Shown here one piece after another: positions 38,990-49,327 of a DNA stretch of 64,000 nucleotides. Below the pieces are notes generated by a model. The model worked only from the letters and a program-made list of their open reading frames with translations. It was not told the origin of the DNA and ran no database searches. Source of the stretch: Flavobacteriaceae bacterium (lineage in GTDB: Bacteria; Bacteroidota; Bacteroidia; Flavobacteriales; Flavobacteriaceae); contig JAIPBH010000010.1 in NCBI GenBank assembly GCA_021739635.1, positions 1 through 64,000 of the forward strand, read 5' to 3'. Numbering within the stretch: the stretch's first letter is position 1; every line of letters starts with the position of its first letter. A program made the translations under genes and the position numbers.

Positions 38990-40315
38990 TTAATCCCTAG
39001 ATAAATCAGGATCGAGAGCATTGGTTGCTATTATTTTATTAATTCGCAATCTAAAATCTGGTCTCTTTTGATTTTTCAAATCAATAAAAGTTTCAGAATT
39101 TCTACTTTTTGAATACACATTAAAAAAAGCTGCATTACCATACCAATTTTCTAAATCTTCGTTATTAGAATTGTTTTCAACAAAAATGTTTCCATTACAA
39201 TTATTGAAATACATATCACTAAATTTTATTTTTTGTAAATTCTCTTGATTAACAATAATCTTATTTTCTAAAATTACAGCTGGATTAAATCCTGATATAA
39301 CACTTTTATTCATATCAAGTAAAGCATTTTCTCCAACATAAACAGCTTCTTTAACTAATCCCATATTAATATCAGAAGATAAATTATCACTATCATTTAA
39401 AAAAGTTAAATTTGATGCAACTACCAATGTTCCTTTTTTAGTTAAATCAACTTCTTCTCTTTTATCGTAAGAATTAATTTGTAAACATCTTGCTCCTTTA
39501 TTACTAGAAACATAAGGTGACCTGATAGCTAATGAATTACTTAAATTACATTGTGCTCCATAATTAAATTTAAAATCGTTACTGCTAGATTTATATGAAA
39601 CTGCTTTATTTAAATTAACCTCTCCACCTATAACCTCAAAGGAATTCCCAGCAGAGTAGCTAATCATGATGTTTTCAAAAATGGTTTCTTTACCAACACT
39701 TGCTAATAATAACCCATTAAAATAACCTACATCTTTAAGTCTCTTTCCTGCATATTCAATTCTTACATATCTTAAAATTCCTGAATTACTTTTTGAATTT
39801 TCTCCACCATAATTGCTATTACCATAATTTGATGCATTAAGTTGAGAGTAATATGATGCTACAGAGCCATTCCCAAATTTATTAGTTGAGGCATCACCAA
39901 GAATTATCAATCCGCCCCAATCGCCTGCTTTTTTAACACTTCTATTTGATGTAAAAACAATAGGATCGGTTTCTAAACCATCGGCAATAATTTTAGCTCC
40001 TCTACAAATGGTGAGAGATGCTTTTGATTGATAATCACCAATGATAACGGTTCCTGGTTCAATGGTAAGCGTAGCATTATTAGTTACAAATACACTACCT
40101 AATAATAAGTAAACATTTCTTTTGTATAGTTTAGTATCACTTGTTATATTACCATTCAAAATCTCAGTAGCTTCACCATAATCAACCTGATTAGGGTTAA
40201 ATTCTGTCCAATTAGTTAACCAATTATTCCTGCCAACTATTCCCTTTTCTTGTTGAGCAACAGAACTGCCAACAATTAAAAGAAATATCCACACTAGTCT
40301 TGTAAAATTTTTCAT
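38990..40315 (-). CDS. Secreted right-handed beta-helix-like protein
   Basis: Signal peptide MKNFTRLVWIFLLIVGSSVAQ; LTIEPGTVIIGDYQSKASLTICRGAKIIADGLETDPIVFTSN...GDWGGLIILGDA. ATG at 40315 preferred. Confidence 0.65.
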   Translation of the reverse strand: MKNFTRLVWIFLLIVGSSVAQQEKGIVGRNNWLTNWTEFNPNQVDYGEATEILNGNITSDTKLYKRNVYLLLGSVFVTNNATLTIEPGTVIIGDYQSKASLTICRGAKIIADGLETDPIVFTSNRSVKKAGDWGGLIILGDASTNKFGNGSVASYYSQLNASNYGNSNYGGENSKSNSGILRYVRIEYAGKRLKDVGYFNGLLLASVGKETIFENIMISYSAGNSFEVIGGEVNLNKAVSYKSSSNDFKFNYGAQCNLSNSLAIRSPYVSSNKGARCLQINSYDKREEVDLTKKGTLVVASNLTFLNDSDNLSSDINMGLVKEAVYVGENALLDMNKSVISGFNPAVILENKIIVNQENLQKIKFSDMYFNNCNGNIFVENNSNNEDLENWYGNAAFFNVYSKSRNSETFIDLKNQKRPDFRLRINKIIATNALDPDLSRD

Positions 40316-40509
40316 GATGAAAAAATTAAATATTAATACTGTATCATTTGATATACAAACATAATAAAAAATATCTATTAAATGCAAATATTATCGATAA
40401 AATGCATATCATTTTAATATAAAACCATTTCATTTAAACAAAAAATTAATAAAAAGATTAAAAAACCATAGCTTGATTAAAAAATTACTTAAAACCAATA
40501 AAAAAGAAA

Positions 40510-40540
40510 AACTCTATTTAAAACATGTTTAAATAGAGTT
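40510..40540 (-). terminator. Terminator hairpin downstream of the 40567-41013 gene
   Basis: AACTCTATTTAAA-acatg-TTTAAATAGAGTT; on the minus strand followed by TTTTCTTTTT. Confidence 0.75.
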
Positions 40541-40566
40541 AACTATAAAAGTATTTATAATTTTAT

Positions 40567-41013
40567 TTAATAAAATTCACTATATTCATGTAGAGCTTTT
40601 AATGTTTCTTCATAAAACAAAATTGCAGCAATTAATTTACTAGTATCTGAATATGGTAACATTTTTTGCTGAAATTCTGTTGAGCTTTTAATAAAATCAT
40701 TTGTTGCATCAAACTCATCATCTAAAATGTTTCTATTTTCTTTATTATCTGGAATACCCAAAGAAGTCATTGTCACACCAGGTTTAGTAGCAAAAGCTAT
40801 ATAAGGTAGTGTTTTAATAAGCACTTCAATACGCTCGATATATAAACCTAATAATTCACCTTTCTGCATACGCTCTAAGTCTTCTTTATCATGATATTTG
40901 GTTATAGAAACCTTATCACTGATAATGCTTTTAGGTTCATTCTTTTTTTGAGAAAAAGCAATATTAGTCAATAACAAAAGACTCAAACTAAAAAACAACA
41001 TTTTACCTTTCAT
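40567..41013 (-). CDS. Hypothetical secreted protein
   Basis: ORF with signal peptide (MLFFSLSLLLLTNIAFSQ) and its own terminator. Confidence 0.6.
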   Translation of the reverse strand: MKGKMLFFSLSLLLLTNIAFSQKKNEPKSIISDKVSITKYHDKEDLERMQKGELLGLYIERIEVLIKTLPYIAFATKPGVTMTSLGIPDNKENRNILDDEFDATNDFIKSSTEFQQKMLPYSDTSKLIAAILFYEETLKALHEYSEFY

Positions 41014-41241
41014 AAGTGTAAGTAATAAATTAACAACACAAATTTATGTAATTAATCGTTAAAAACAATCATTTTATCGATTTATTTCAAATAAATTTTA
41101 ATTTTATCATCAAAGTAAGATTTATCTTATTGGTAATATTCTAATAATCAGGGTAAAAAATAGTTTAATTAAAAAATATAGTTATACCTAACATTTCAAA
41201 AATAAAAAATAGAGGTACTTTTGTTTGGTAATTATATTTTT

Positions 41242-41628
41242 ATGGAATTTTTTGAATCTCATATAATAGTAAGTTCAGATGACTTGGATGATTTAAACCA
41301 TGTAAACAACGTTAGATATGTACAATGGGTTCAAGAAGTTGCTAAAGAACATTGGCTAAATCGTGCTTCAAAAGAGATGCTTAAAAACTATTTTTGGGTG
41401 ATGATAAATCATTGTATTGAATATAAAAATCCTGCTTTTTTAAATGATAGCATTCAACTTAAAACTTATATTAAAAGTTCAAAAGGTCCTATTTCAAATC
41501 GTATTGTTGAAATTACTAATACTGAAAATGGACAACTTTTAGCTAAATCTGAAACCAAATGGTGCTTAATACATGCTCAAACGAATAAACCTGTTAGAAT
41601 TACATTAGAAATAACAGATTTATTCTAA
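41242..41628 (+). CDS. Acyl-CoA thioesterase (hotdog fold, YbgC/FatA-like)
   Basis: MEFFESHIIVSSDDLDDLNHVNNVRYVQWVQEVAKEHW...NHCIEYKNPAFLNDSIQLKTYI. Confidence 0.85.
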   Translation: MEFFESHIIVSSDDLDDLNHVNNVRYVQWVQEVAKEHWLNRASKEMLKNYFWVMINHCIEYKNPAFLNDSIQLKTYIKSSKGPISNRIVEITNTENGQLLAKSETKWCLIHAQTNKPVRITLEITDLF

Positions 41629-41771
41629 TAATCAATCTTAAAAAATTTATTAATATTACGTTGTAACATATATATTTGTTGAATGGAATATCTGTTATCT
41701 ATTTATTCAAACCTAAAAAAATGTGAATCTATGATATTGCATCTCATCTATAAATCAATACATTTTAAAAG

Positions 41772-43334
41772 ATGAAACGCATTTTATATTACATTCTTAT
41801 ATTTTCAATTTTATTATTTTGGAGTTCTTGTAGAAAAGATTTTCAATTTTCAGCAAGTACAGGAAACCTTCAATTTTCAAAAGACACGGTTTACCTTGAT
41901 ACCATTTTTACCAATATAGGTTCTAGTACTTATAATTTAAAAGTGTATAATAAAAGTAATGAAGATATAGTAATTCCAACTGTTAGATTAGGTTTAGGAG
42001 AATCATCGGCTTACAGATTAAATGTTGATGGCATGCCTGGTAAAACTTTTGAAAACGTACAAATACTTGCTAAAGACAGTTTATATATTTTTATTGAAAC
42101 AACCGTTGATATCAACAATATCTCTAATACCAATCAATACTTGTACACAGACCAAATTGAGTTTGATTCTGGCAACAATCTTCAAAAAGTAGAACTAGTT
42201 ACCTTAATTCAAGATGCTGTATTTATATACCCAAACAGAGATAATACCACAAAAGTTATTGAAACATTAACCTTAAATATTGGCGGAGAACAAGTAGAAA
42301 CTGATATTCAAGGAAGAGAATTATTGCCAGAAGAACTAACGTTTACTAATGAAAAGCCTTATGTTATTTATGGGTTTGCAGCGGTACCAAATGGAGAGAC
42401 TTTAACCGTCAATCCTGGAGCACGATTACATTTTCATAATAATTCAGGAATTTTAGTAACTGAAGGTGCATCTATAAATATAAATGGTGCCCTTAGTATT
42501 AATCAAGAACTTTTAGAAAACGAAGTTATTTTAGAAGGTGATCGATTAGAACCTAATTTTTCTGATACTCCAGGGCAATGGAGTGCTATTTGGCTTTTAG
42601 ATGGAAGCATTAATAACTTTATAAATTACACCACTATAAAAAATGCTACTGTTGGTATTTTATGTGATGGCAATGCTAATGACGTATCAAATAAACTTAA
42701 CGTTACCAATACTCAAATATATAATTCCAGTGCGTTTGGAATTTTAGGTAGAAACACCTCATTAGCTGCTGAAAATGTGGTGATAAATAATTCTGGACAA
42801 TCTTCATTTGCTGGAACCATTGGTGGTAGATATAATTTTACACATTGCACCATTGCAAATTACTGGAATAATGGTTTTAGGCAATTTCCATCTGTATTAT
42901 TAAATAACTTTATAGTTGATGCAGATAATACGGCTATTTTGTCTGATTTAACCGAAGCCAATTTTAATAACTGCATCATTTACGGCAATGATAACCCCGA
43001 GATTTTTATTGATGAAATAGAAGATGACGCGATAGTTTTCAATTTTAAATTCACTAACTGCTTAATTCGTTTTGAAGATACCAACAACAACTTTACTGGC
43101 GCTAATTACAATTTTAATGATATAACTCGTTACGAAGCAAACCTTTTCAACCAAGAGCCTGATTTTAAAGATACCCATTTAAATCAATTAATGATTGGTG
43201 ATAATTCTGCTGCCAATAACCAAGGTAATCTTAGCTTTTCAAGCCAAGTACCTTTTGATATTTTAAATGTAAACCGAACTACTACTCCAGATATGGGCGC
43301 TTATCAGCATATTACATTTTCAGAGCAAAACTAA
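41772..43334 (+). CDS. Lipoprotein with right-handed beta-helix-like region
   Basis: Lipobox LLFWSSC; VNPGARLHFHNNSGILVTEGASININGAL...; terminal TTPDMGAYQH. Confidence 0.7.
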   Translation: MKRILYYILIFSILLFWSSCRKDFQFSASTGNLQFSKDTVYLDTIFTNIGSSTYNLKVYNKSNEDIVIPTVRLGLGESSAYRLNVDGMPGKTFENVQILAKDSLYIFIETTVDINNISNTNQYLYTDQIEFDSGNNLQKVELVTLIQDAVFIYPNRDNTTKVIETLTLNIGGEQVETDIQGRELLPEELTFTNEKPYVIYGFAAVPNGETLTVNPGARLHFHNNSGILVTEGASININGALSINQELLENEVILEGDRLEPNFSDTPGQWSAIWLLDGSINNFINYTTIKNATVGILCDGNANDVSNKLNVTNTQIYNSSAFGILGRNTSLAAENVVINNSGQSSFAGTIGGRYNFTHCTIANYWNNGFRQFPSVLLNNFIVDADNTAILSDLTEANFNNCIIYGNDNPEIFIDEIEDDAIVFNFKFTNCLIRFEDTNNNFTGANYNFNDITRYEANLFNQEPDFKDTHLNQLMIGDNSAANNQGNLSFSSQVPFDILNVNRTTTPDMGAYQHITFSEQN

Positions 43335-43479
43335 TGACATTATAATCACATCAAAAGGTAAGTACAACAATTAAAAAAAGGAATTCAGGTATTTACTTTA
43401 AATAAAATGACAATTGGTCAAATAAATTACAATTACTTAGAATTCATTATAATAAAATAAATTTTAAAAATAAAATATT

Positions 43480-44472
43480 ATGAGTTATGTAGCAGATGAA
43501 ATGCGTTACAAAAATATGCAATACAACCGTTGCGGAAAAAGCGGTATCGATTTACCTTTAGTATCTCTAGGCCTTTGGCATAACTTTGGAGGTGTTGATG
43601 TTTATGAAAACGCTAGGAGTATGGTTTTAAAAGCTTTTGATTTAGGTATTACACATTTTGATTTAGCAAATAATTATGGACCACCTCCAGGTTCAGCTGA
43701 AACTACTTTTGGTGCTATTTTAAAAAATGATTTGAAGCTATATAGAGATGAAATGGTAATCACTTCAAAAGCGGGTTATTTAATGTGGCCTGGACCTTAT
43801 GGCGAATGGGGTTCCAGAAAAAATTTAATTGCAAGTTGCAATCAGAGTTTAAAACGTATGGGGCTTGAGTATGTTGATGTTTTTTATAGTCACCGTCCGG
43901 ACCCAAATACACCAATAGAAGAAACCATGATGGCTCTAGATCAAATTGTACGCTCAGGAAAAGCGCTTTATGCTGGAATTTCCAGCTATTCTCCCGAGCA
44001 ATCACAAATTGCTATTGATATTCTAAAATCATTAGGTACTCCTTGTTTAGTGCATCAACCAGCTTACAGCATGTTTAACAGATGGGTTGAGGATGGCTTG
44101 CTAGATACTTTAGAAAAAAATGGCGTTGGTTCTGTGGTTTTCAGTCCGCTTTTTCAAGGCTTACTAACTGATAAATATTTACATGGTATTCCAAAAGATT
44201 CAAGAGCTTCAAAACCAGATAGCTTTTTAAAATCAACCGATATCAATGAAAAAAATATTGAAAAAATTATTGCGCTAAACGACATCGCTAAAAAAAGAGA
44301 TCAGAAAATGTCGCAATTAGCATTAGCATGGGTATTAAGAGATAAAAGAGTAACATCGGTTATTATTGGAGCAAGTAAAGTTTCTCATATTGAAGATGCT
44401 GTTGGTATTCAAAAAAATCTTGAGTTTTCATCTGAAGAATTAAAAGCTATTGAAACTATTTTAAATAGTTAA
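43480..44472 (+). CDS. Aldo/keto reductase (YghZ / L-glyceraldehyde 3-phosphate reductase-like)
   Basis: LVSLGLWHNFGGVDVYENARSMVLKAFDLGITHFDLANNYGPPPGSAETTFG, DVFYSHRPDPNTPIEETMMALDQIVRSGKALYAGISSY, SVIIGASK. Confidence 0.92.
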   Translation: MSYVADEMRYKNMQYNRCGKSGIDLPLVSLGLWHNFGGVDVYENARSMVLKAFDLGITHFDLANNYGPPPGSAETTFGAILKNDLKLYRDEMVITSKAGYLMWPGPYGEWGSRKNLIASCNQSLKRMGLEYVDVFYSHRPDPNTPIEETMMALDQIVRSGKALYAGISSYSPEQSQIAIDILKSLGTPCLVHQPAYSMFNRWVEDGLLDTLEKNGVGSVVFSPLFQGLLTDKYLHGIPKDSRASKPDSFLKSTDINEKNIEKIIALNDIAKKRDQKMSQLALAWVLRDKRVTSVIIGASKVSHIEDAVGIQKNLEFSSEELKAIETILNS

Positions 44473-44518
44473 TTTTATGTTCAACTAATGGTTTTTTAAC
44501 TCATATAATCTATTAAGA

Positions 44519-44874
44519 GCGCATCAAAATAAACTAAAAGAATTAGAAGATGCAGTATTTACATTTTATCAAGATTTGAAAGAAGCAAAATTGTTAGAGC
44601 AAGCAACCATCGTTATTTTTTAAGAATTTGGAAGGTCTGTATAGGATAATTAAATTGACTCCTACCATGGAACAGCAAGTCCTATGATTTATTGGTGGAC
44701 TTAAACAATGGCTTTGTCTAGAGTGAAAACCTTGATTTAAATAATTTGGACGATGGCGAATAAATCTATAAAACAGATTTTAGAAGTGTTTATGCAACCT
44801 TGATAAATAATAAAATACTGTTCAACCCTAAAAATATTGGTTTAAATAAAGATTTCCTAAAAGGATTGTTTTAA
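44519..44874 (+). pseudogene. C-terminal relict of a DUF1501 protein
   Basis: AHQNKLKELEDAVFTFYQDLKEAKLLEQATIVIF*EFGR ... (frame change) DLNNLDDGE*IYKTDFRSVYATLINNKILFNPKNIGLNKDFLKGLF*. Stops and frameshifts interrupt a DUF1501-like tail. Confidence 0.7.
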
Positions 44875-44917
44875 AAGAATGCCTTTTAAGAATTTTCATA
44901 ATAAAGAGTAGTTTTAA

Positions 44918-45165
44918 CCAACACTGGATGAACTTCATTGGTTAGAACTTAATCAAAACAATCAGAAAGAGATTTTTAAAACCTACAAGAAAAGCTTAAT
45001 TAACTTACAAAACATTGATAAACAATATATTGATGGCGATATTCACAACAAAAGATTCCTTACCGGTTTGATATTCCCAAATAAATTCGGTTTTCAAAAT
45101 AAAAAAGTTCAAACCGCTGATATCAATCCGCTACTTTTAAAAATATCCAGTGTTAATAAAGTTTC
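44918..45165 (+). pseudogene. C-terminal relict resembling a serine recombinase
   Basis: DELHWLELNQNNQKEIFKTYKKSLINLQNIDKQYIDGDIHNKRFLTGLIFPNKFGFQNKKVQTADINPLLLKISSVNKVS; similar to the recombinase end ...IFPEKl.F....yRT..iN....... Confidence 0.5.
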
Positions 45166-45172
45166 GCTAAAA

Positions 45173-45215
45173 ATAAAAAACGGGAAAATCCTAATTTTAA
45201 GAATTTGTCCCGTTT
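45173..45215 (-). terminator. Terminator of tRNA-Arg
   Basis: Minus strand AAACGGGACAAATTC...GATTTTCCCGTTTTTT: paired AAACGGGA/TCCCGTTT arms then a T run. Confidence 0.8.
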
Positions 45216-45217
45216 AG

Positions 45218-45291
45218 TGACCTCGACTGGATTCAAACCAGTAACCTCTTGAGCCGTAATCAAGTGCGCTATTCAGTTGCGCCACGAGGCC
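45218..45291 (-). tRNA. tRNA-Arg (anticodon ACG)
   Basis: Minus strand GGCCTCGTGGCGCAACTGAATAGCGCACTTGATTACGGCTCAAGAGGTTACTGGTTTGAATCCAGTCGAGGTCA. Acceptor GGCCTCG/CGAGGTC; anticodon loop TTACGGC. Confidence 0.95.
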
Positions 45292-45369
45292 ATTTTTGTG
45301 GCTGCAAATATAGTATTTTTATTAAATTACTGCCAAACAATTTATTTCAATTTTAAAAAATGATTACTT

Positions 45370-46011
45370 TTGAGGATGACAAATAAATTATTACAACAAA
45401 AATTCAATCAAATTCTTGATGAGAAGCTTCTAAATGAAATTTTTCAAACAGGTATTTATAAAGAATTTAAAAAAGATGATATTATCATAGACATTAACCA
45501 ACCGCTTCATTATATTCCTCTTTTATTGAGTGGTAACATTAAAATTTTAAGAGAAGATGCCAATGGAGATGAATTACTTTTGTATTTTCTTGAAGCTGGA
45601 GATACATGTGCTATGTCACTTACTTGCTGTTTAAAAACTTCAAAAAGTAATATTAGAGCTGTTTCTGAAAGTGATTCTAGTTTAGTTTTAATTCCTGTTA
45701 ATAAAATTCATGATTGGTTTCATACTAATGAGAGTTGGCGAAACTTTATTTTAGATGCTTATCAAATACGTTTTAATGAAATGCTTGAAACCATTGATAC
45801 CTTAGCCTTTATGAAAATGGATGAGCGTGTTTTTAAATATTTAATAGATAAGGTTAAACTGAATGCTTCAACAAGTTTAGAAATTAAACATAACGACATT
45901 GCTGATGATTTACATACCTCAAGAGTCGTTATATCAAGAATTTTAAAGCAGTTGGAAAATGAAAAGAAAATTAAGTTAAGCAGAAATAAAATTGAAGTTT
46001 TAGAATTTTAA
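45370..46011 (+). CDS. Crp/Fnr family transcriptional regulator
   Basis: cNMP-binding fold (DDIIIDINQPLHYIPLLLSGNIKILREDANGDELLLYFLEAGDTCAMSLTCC) and HTH IADDLHTSRVVISRILKQLENEKKIKLSRNKIEVL. Confidence 0.9.
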   Translation: MRMTNKLLQQKFNQILDEKLLNEIFQTGIYKEFKKDDIIIDINQPLHYIPLLLSGNIKILREDANGDELLLYFLEAGDTCAMSLTCCLKTSKSNIRAVSESDSSLVLIPVNKIHDWFHTNESWRNFILDAYQIRFNEMLETIDTLAFMKMDERVFKYLIDKVKLNASTSLEIKHNDIADDLHTSRVVISRILKQLENEKKIKLSRNKIEVLEF

Positions 46012-46055
46012 TTAATTTCCATTCCTTAATCTACATAGTCTAAATTCAAATTACA

Positions 46056-46616
46056 TTGATGGAATATATTTTAAACCCTTGGCCATGGTATATAACCGGC
46101 CCTTTAATTGCTTTAGTCATGGCAATACTCCTTTATTTTGGTAAAACATTTGGCATGTCGTCAAACCTAGAAACCATGTGCTCTATGGCAGGAGCTGGAA
46201 AATTCTTTGATTTTTTTAAATCAGACTGGAAAGAAAAACAGTGGAATTTAGCTGTGGTAATAGGTGCTATCATTGGCGGTTTTATTGCAACGTTTTTACT
46301 TTCAAATAACAGTACCATAACCCTTAACACAAAAACCATTGCAGAACTTAATACCTTAGGCTTTAAAAATGCTGGTAATTCACTCATGCCCAAAGAAATT
46401 TTTAGTGTTGATGCACTAACCTCATGGCAAGGGTTTCTTATTCTTGTTATAGGTGGTTTATTGGTTGGATTTGGTACGCGTTATGCTGGAGGTTGCACTT
46501 CTGGACACGCTATTTCTGGCTTAAGTAGTTTTCAAAAACCATCGTTAATTGCCGTTATTGGTTTTTTTATTGGAGGTTTAATTATGACAAATTTTATTTT
46601 ACCATATATATTCTAA
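46056..46616 (+). CDS. YeeE/YedE family sulfur-compound transporter subunit
   Basis: GFGTRYAGGCTSGHAISGLSSFQKPSLIAVIGFFIGG. Confidence 0.88.
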   Translation: MMEYILNPWPWYITGPLIALVMAILLYFGKTFGMSSNLETMCSMAGAGKFFDFFKSDWKEKQWNLAVVIGAIIGGFIATFLLSNNSTITLNTKTIAELNTLGFKNAGNSLMPKEIFSVDALTSWQGFLILVIGGLLVGFGTRYAGGCTSGHAISGLSSFQKPSLIAVIGFFIGGLIMTNFILPYIF

Positions 46617-46617
46617 T

Positions 46618-47031
46618 ATGAACTATTTTAAATTTTTATGTGTTGGGATTTTTTTCGGAATTGTATTAGTAAAATCCGAAGCTGTTTCTTGGTATCGTAT
46701 TTATGAAATGTTTCGTTTTCAATCCTTTCATATGTATGGCATTATTAGCACAGCAATACTGTCTGGAATACTATTTTTACAAATTTCAAAAAAGCGTCAT
46801 TTAAAAAGCCTACAAGGTTTTGAAATTTCTGTTCCTAAAAAAGAAAATGGCTTTTTTAGATATCTATTTGGAGGTATTATTTTTGGATTAGGATGGGCGC
46901 TTGTAGGAGCTTGCCCAGGACCCATGTATATATTGGTTGGTGCTGGTATTTATACTATGATTATAGTTATACTAGCAGCATTAGTAGGCACTTTAATTTA
47001 TGGGGCAATAAAACACAAATTGCCGCATTAA
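46618..47031 (+). CDS. YeeE/YedE (DUF6691-type) transporter subunit
   Basis: VLVKSEAVSWYRIYEMFRFQSFHMYGIISTA...GGIIFGLGWALVGACPGPMYILVGAG. Confidence 0.88.
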   Translation: MNYFKFLCVGIFFGIVLVKSEAVSWYRIYEMFRFQSFHMYGIISTAILSGILFLQISKKRHLKSLQGFEISVPKKENGFFRYLFGGIIFGLGWALVGACPGPMYILVGAGIYTMIIVILAALVGTLIYGAIKHKLPH

Positions 47032-47032
47032 A

Positions 47033-47839
47033 ATGGATACATTACAAATTTTTGGCTATTTAGGCGCCCTTATAGTAGGATTAGTATTAGGTCTTGTTGG
47101 TGGTGGTGGTTCTATACTCACCGTACCTTTACTTGTTTACATTTTAGGTTACAATCCAGTTATTGCTACCGCCTATTCGTTATTTGTTGTAGGATCATCG
47201 TCATTGGTTGGTACTATTCAAAAGTTTAGAAAAGGTTTAGCCGATTTTAAAATAGGCTTAGCGTTTTCATTTCCTTCTTTTATTGCCGTTTATTTATCAA
47301 GAAGATATTTGGTTCCAAATTTACCCGAAACTCTGTTTACTATCCAAAATTATCCTTTAACAAAAGATATGGCTATCATGACTTTTTTTGCCATTGTCAT
47401 GTTAGTAGCTTCGTTTTCAATGATTAAAAATAAAAAAGACGATGAACAAGAAATTTTAAATATTAAACAACCTTACTATAAAACTTTTTTTCAAGGATTG
47501 GTTATAGGAACCATCACAGGTATTATTGGTGCAGGTGGCGGATTTTTATACGTTCCTGCCTTAGTCCTTTGGGCAAATTTACCTATGAAAAAAGCCGTAG
47601 GAACCTCATTAATCATAGTTACTATCAATTCTTTAATTGGTTTTACGGGCGATTTACAAAACATTGAAATAGATTGGTTCTTTTTATTGACTTTTTCTTC
47701 TTTTACCATCATAGGAGTTTTAATTGGTATATTTCTTTCAAAATTTATCAGTGGTAAAAAGCTAAAAAAAGGTTTTGGATGGTTAATATTAATTATGGCA
47801 ATTTATATTATATTTAAAGAGTTTAATTCCAAAATGTAA
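47033..47839 (+). CDS. TauE/SafE family sulfite exporter
   Basis: VGLVLGLVGGGGSILTVPLLVYILGYNPVIATAYSLFVVGSSSLVG...GIIGAGGGFLYVPALVLW. Confidence 0.9.
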   Translation: MDTLQIFGYLGALIVGLVLGLVGGGGSILTVPLLVYILGYNPVIATAYSLFVVGSSSLVGTIQKFRKGLADFKIGLAFSFPSFIAVYLSRRYLVPNLPETLFTIQNYPLTKDMAIMTFFAIVMLVASFSMIKNKKDDEQEILNIKQPYYKTFFQGLVIGTITGIIGAGGGFLYVPALVLWANLPMKKAVGTSLIIVTINSLIGFTGDLQNIEIDWFFLLTFSSFTIIGVLIGIFLSKFISGKKLKKGFGWLILIMAIYIIFKEFNSKM

Positions 47840-47896
47840 TAATTGTCACATAAAGAAGAATAAGGTTTTATATTTTTGAAGCTTTAAAAATTTAAA

Positions 47897-49312
47897 ATGA
47901 AAATAGAACAAATATATACGGGTTGTTTAGCTCAAGGAGCATATTATATTGAATCTAATGGTGAAGTAGCCATCATTGACCCTTTAAGAGAAACTCAACA
48001 ATATGTAGATAAAGCTAAAGATGAGAATGCAAAAATCAAATACATTTTTGAAACGCATTTTCATGCTGATTTTGTATCAGGTCATGTTGATTTAGCTAAA
48101 AAAACAGGAGCTACTATTGTATTTGGTCCTGGTGCAGAAACTAATTATGAGGCTCATATTGCAAAAGACAATGAACTATTTAAACTAGGTAATATTAATA
48201 TAAAAGTACTTCACACACCTGGGCATACTTTAGAATCTTCAACTTTTTTATTAATAGATGAGCAAGGCAAAGATTACTCCATATTTTCTGGAGATACTTT
48301 ATTTTTAGGCGATGTTGGAAGACCAGATTTAGCAATTAAATCAGATTTAACAAAAGAAGATTTAGCCGCTATGTTATATGATTCTTTGCGAACCAAAATA
48401 ATGCCTTTAGCTAATAATATTATTGTTTATCCTGCTCATGGTGCTGGTTCTGCCTGTGGAAAAAATTTAAGTAAGGAAACTTTTGGTTTGCTTGGTGAAC
48501 AGAAACAAAGCAACTACGCTCTTAGAGCAAACATGACAAAAGAAGAATTTGTAAAAGAAGTTTTAGATGGTATTCCTCCACCACCACAATATTTTGCAAA
48601 AAATGCTATGATGAACAAGTCTGGCTATGAAACCTTTGATAGTGTATTAAAAAAAGGAAATATTGCTTTAAGTCCTGAAGAATTTGAAAACATAGCAAAT
48701 AATGAACACGCTTTAGTATTAGATGTTAGGTCACAAGGTGAGTATGCAAAAGCGCATATACCCAATTCTATTTTTATTGGTTTAGAAGGTGGTTTTGCGC
48801 CTTGGGTTGGTGCTTTAATTACAGATTTAAAACAACCTATACTAATTATCACTCCAGATAACAAAGAAAAAGAAACGGTAACAAGATTGTCTCGTGTAGG
48901 TTATGACAATACTTTGGGGTTTTTAAAAGGTGGTATGGATGCTTGGAAAGCTGCTGGTAAAGACATAGAATCCATTGAATCTATGTCTGCTGAAGCATTA
49001 GCTAAAAAAGTGACTTTTGAAAATTTAAACATTCTTGATGTTAGAAAAGATGGTGAATATCAATCCATGCATTTAGAGGTAAATGGTGTAAAAAGTTTTC
49101 CTTTAGATTTTATTAATGAAAACATGAATCAAATTGATAAAAACAGCACATATTATATTCATTGTGCTGGTGGCTATCGGTCTGTTATTGCAGCTTCTAT
49201 TCTTAAAGCTAGAGGTTTTGATAATATTATAAATATTGAAGGAGGTTTTGATGCCTTAAAAAACACAGACATCAAAACATCTCATTTTGTGTGTCCGTCA
49301 ACAATAAAATAA
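47897..49312 (+). CDS. MBL-fold hydrolase (persulfide dioxygenase-like) fused to two rhodanese domains
   Basis: ETHFHADFVSGHVDLAKKTGATIVFGP, HTPGHTLESSTFLL, FSGDTLFLGDVGRPDL; LDVRSQGEYAKAHIPNSIFIGLEGGF and LDVRKDGEYQSMHLEVNGVKSFPL...YIHCAGGYRSVIAASIL. Confidence 0.93.
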   Translation: MKIEQIYTGCLAQGAYYIESNGEVAIIDPLRETQQYVDKAKDENAKIKYIFETHFHADFVSGHVDLAKKTGATIVFGPGAETNYEAHIAKDNELFKLGNINIKVLHTPGHTLESSTFLLIDEQGKDYSIFSGDTLFLGDVGRPDLAIKSDLTKEDLAAMLYDSLRTKIMPLANNIIVYPAHGAGSACGKNLSKETFGLLGEQKQSNYALRANMTKEEFVKEVLDGIPPPPQYFAKNAMMNKSGYETFDSVLKKGNIALSPEEFENIANNEHALVLDVRSQGEYAKAHIPNSIFIGLEGGFAPWVGALITDLKQPILIITPDNKEKETVTRLSRVGYDNTLGFLKGGMDAWKAAGKDIESIESMSAEALAKKVTFENLNILDVRKDGEYQSMHLEVNGVKSFPLDFINENMNQIDKNSTYYIHCAGGYRSVIAASILKARGFDNIINIEGGFDALKNTDIKTSHFVCPSTIK

Positions 49313-49327
49313 ACTAAACTTTATATT

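Noticed and set aside
43760-44005. 81-aa minus ORF opposite the aldo/keto reductase
   Set aside because: Antisense overlap with a strongly supported gene.
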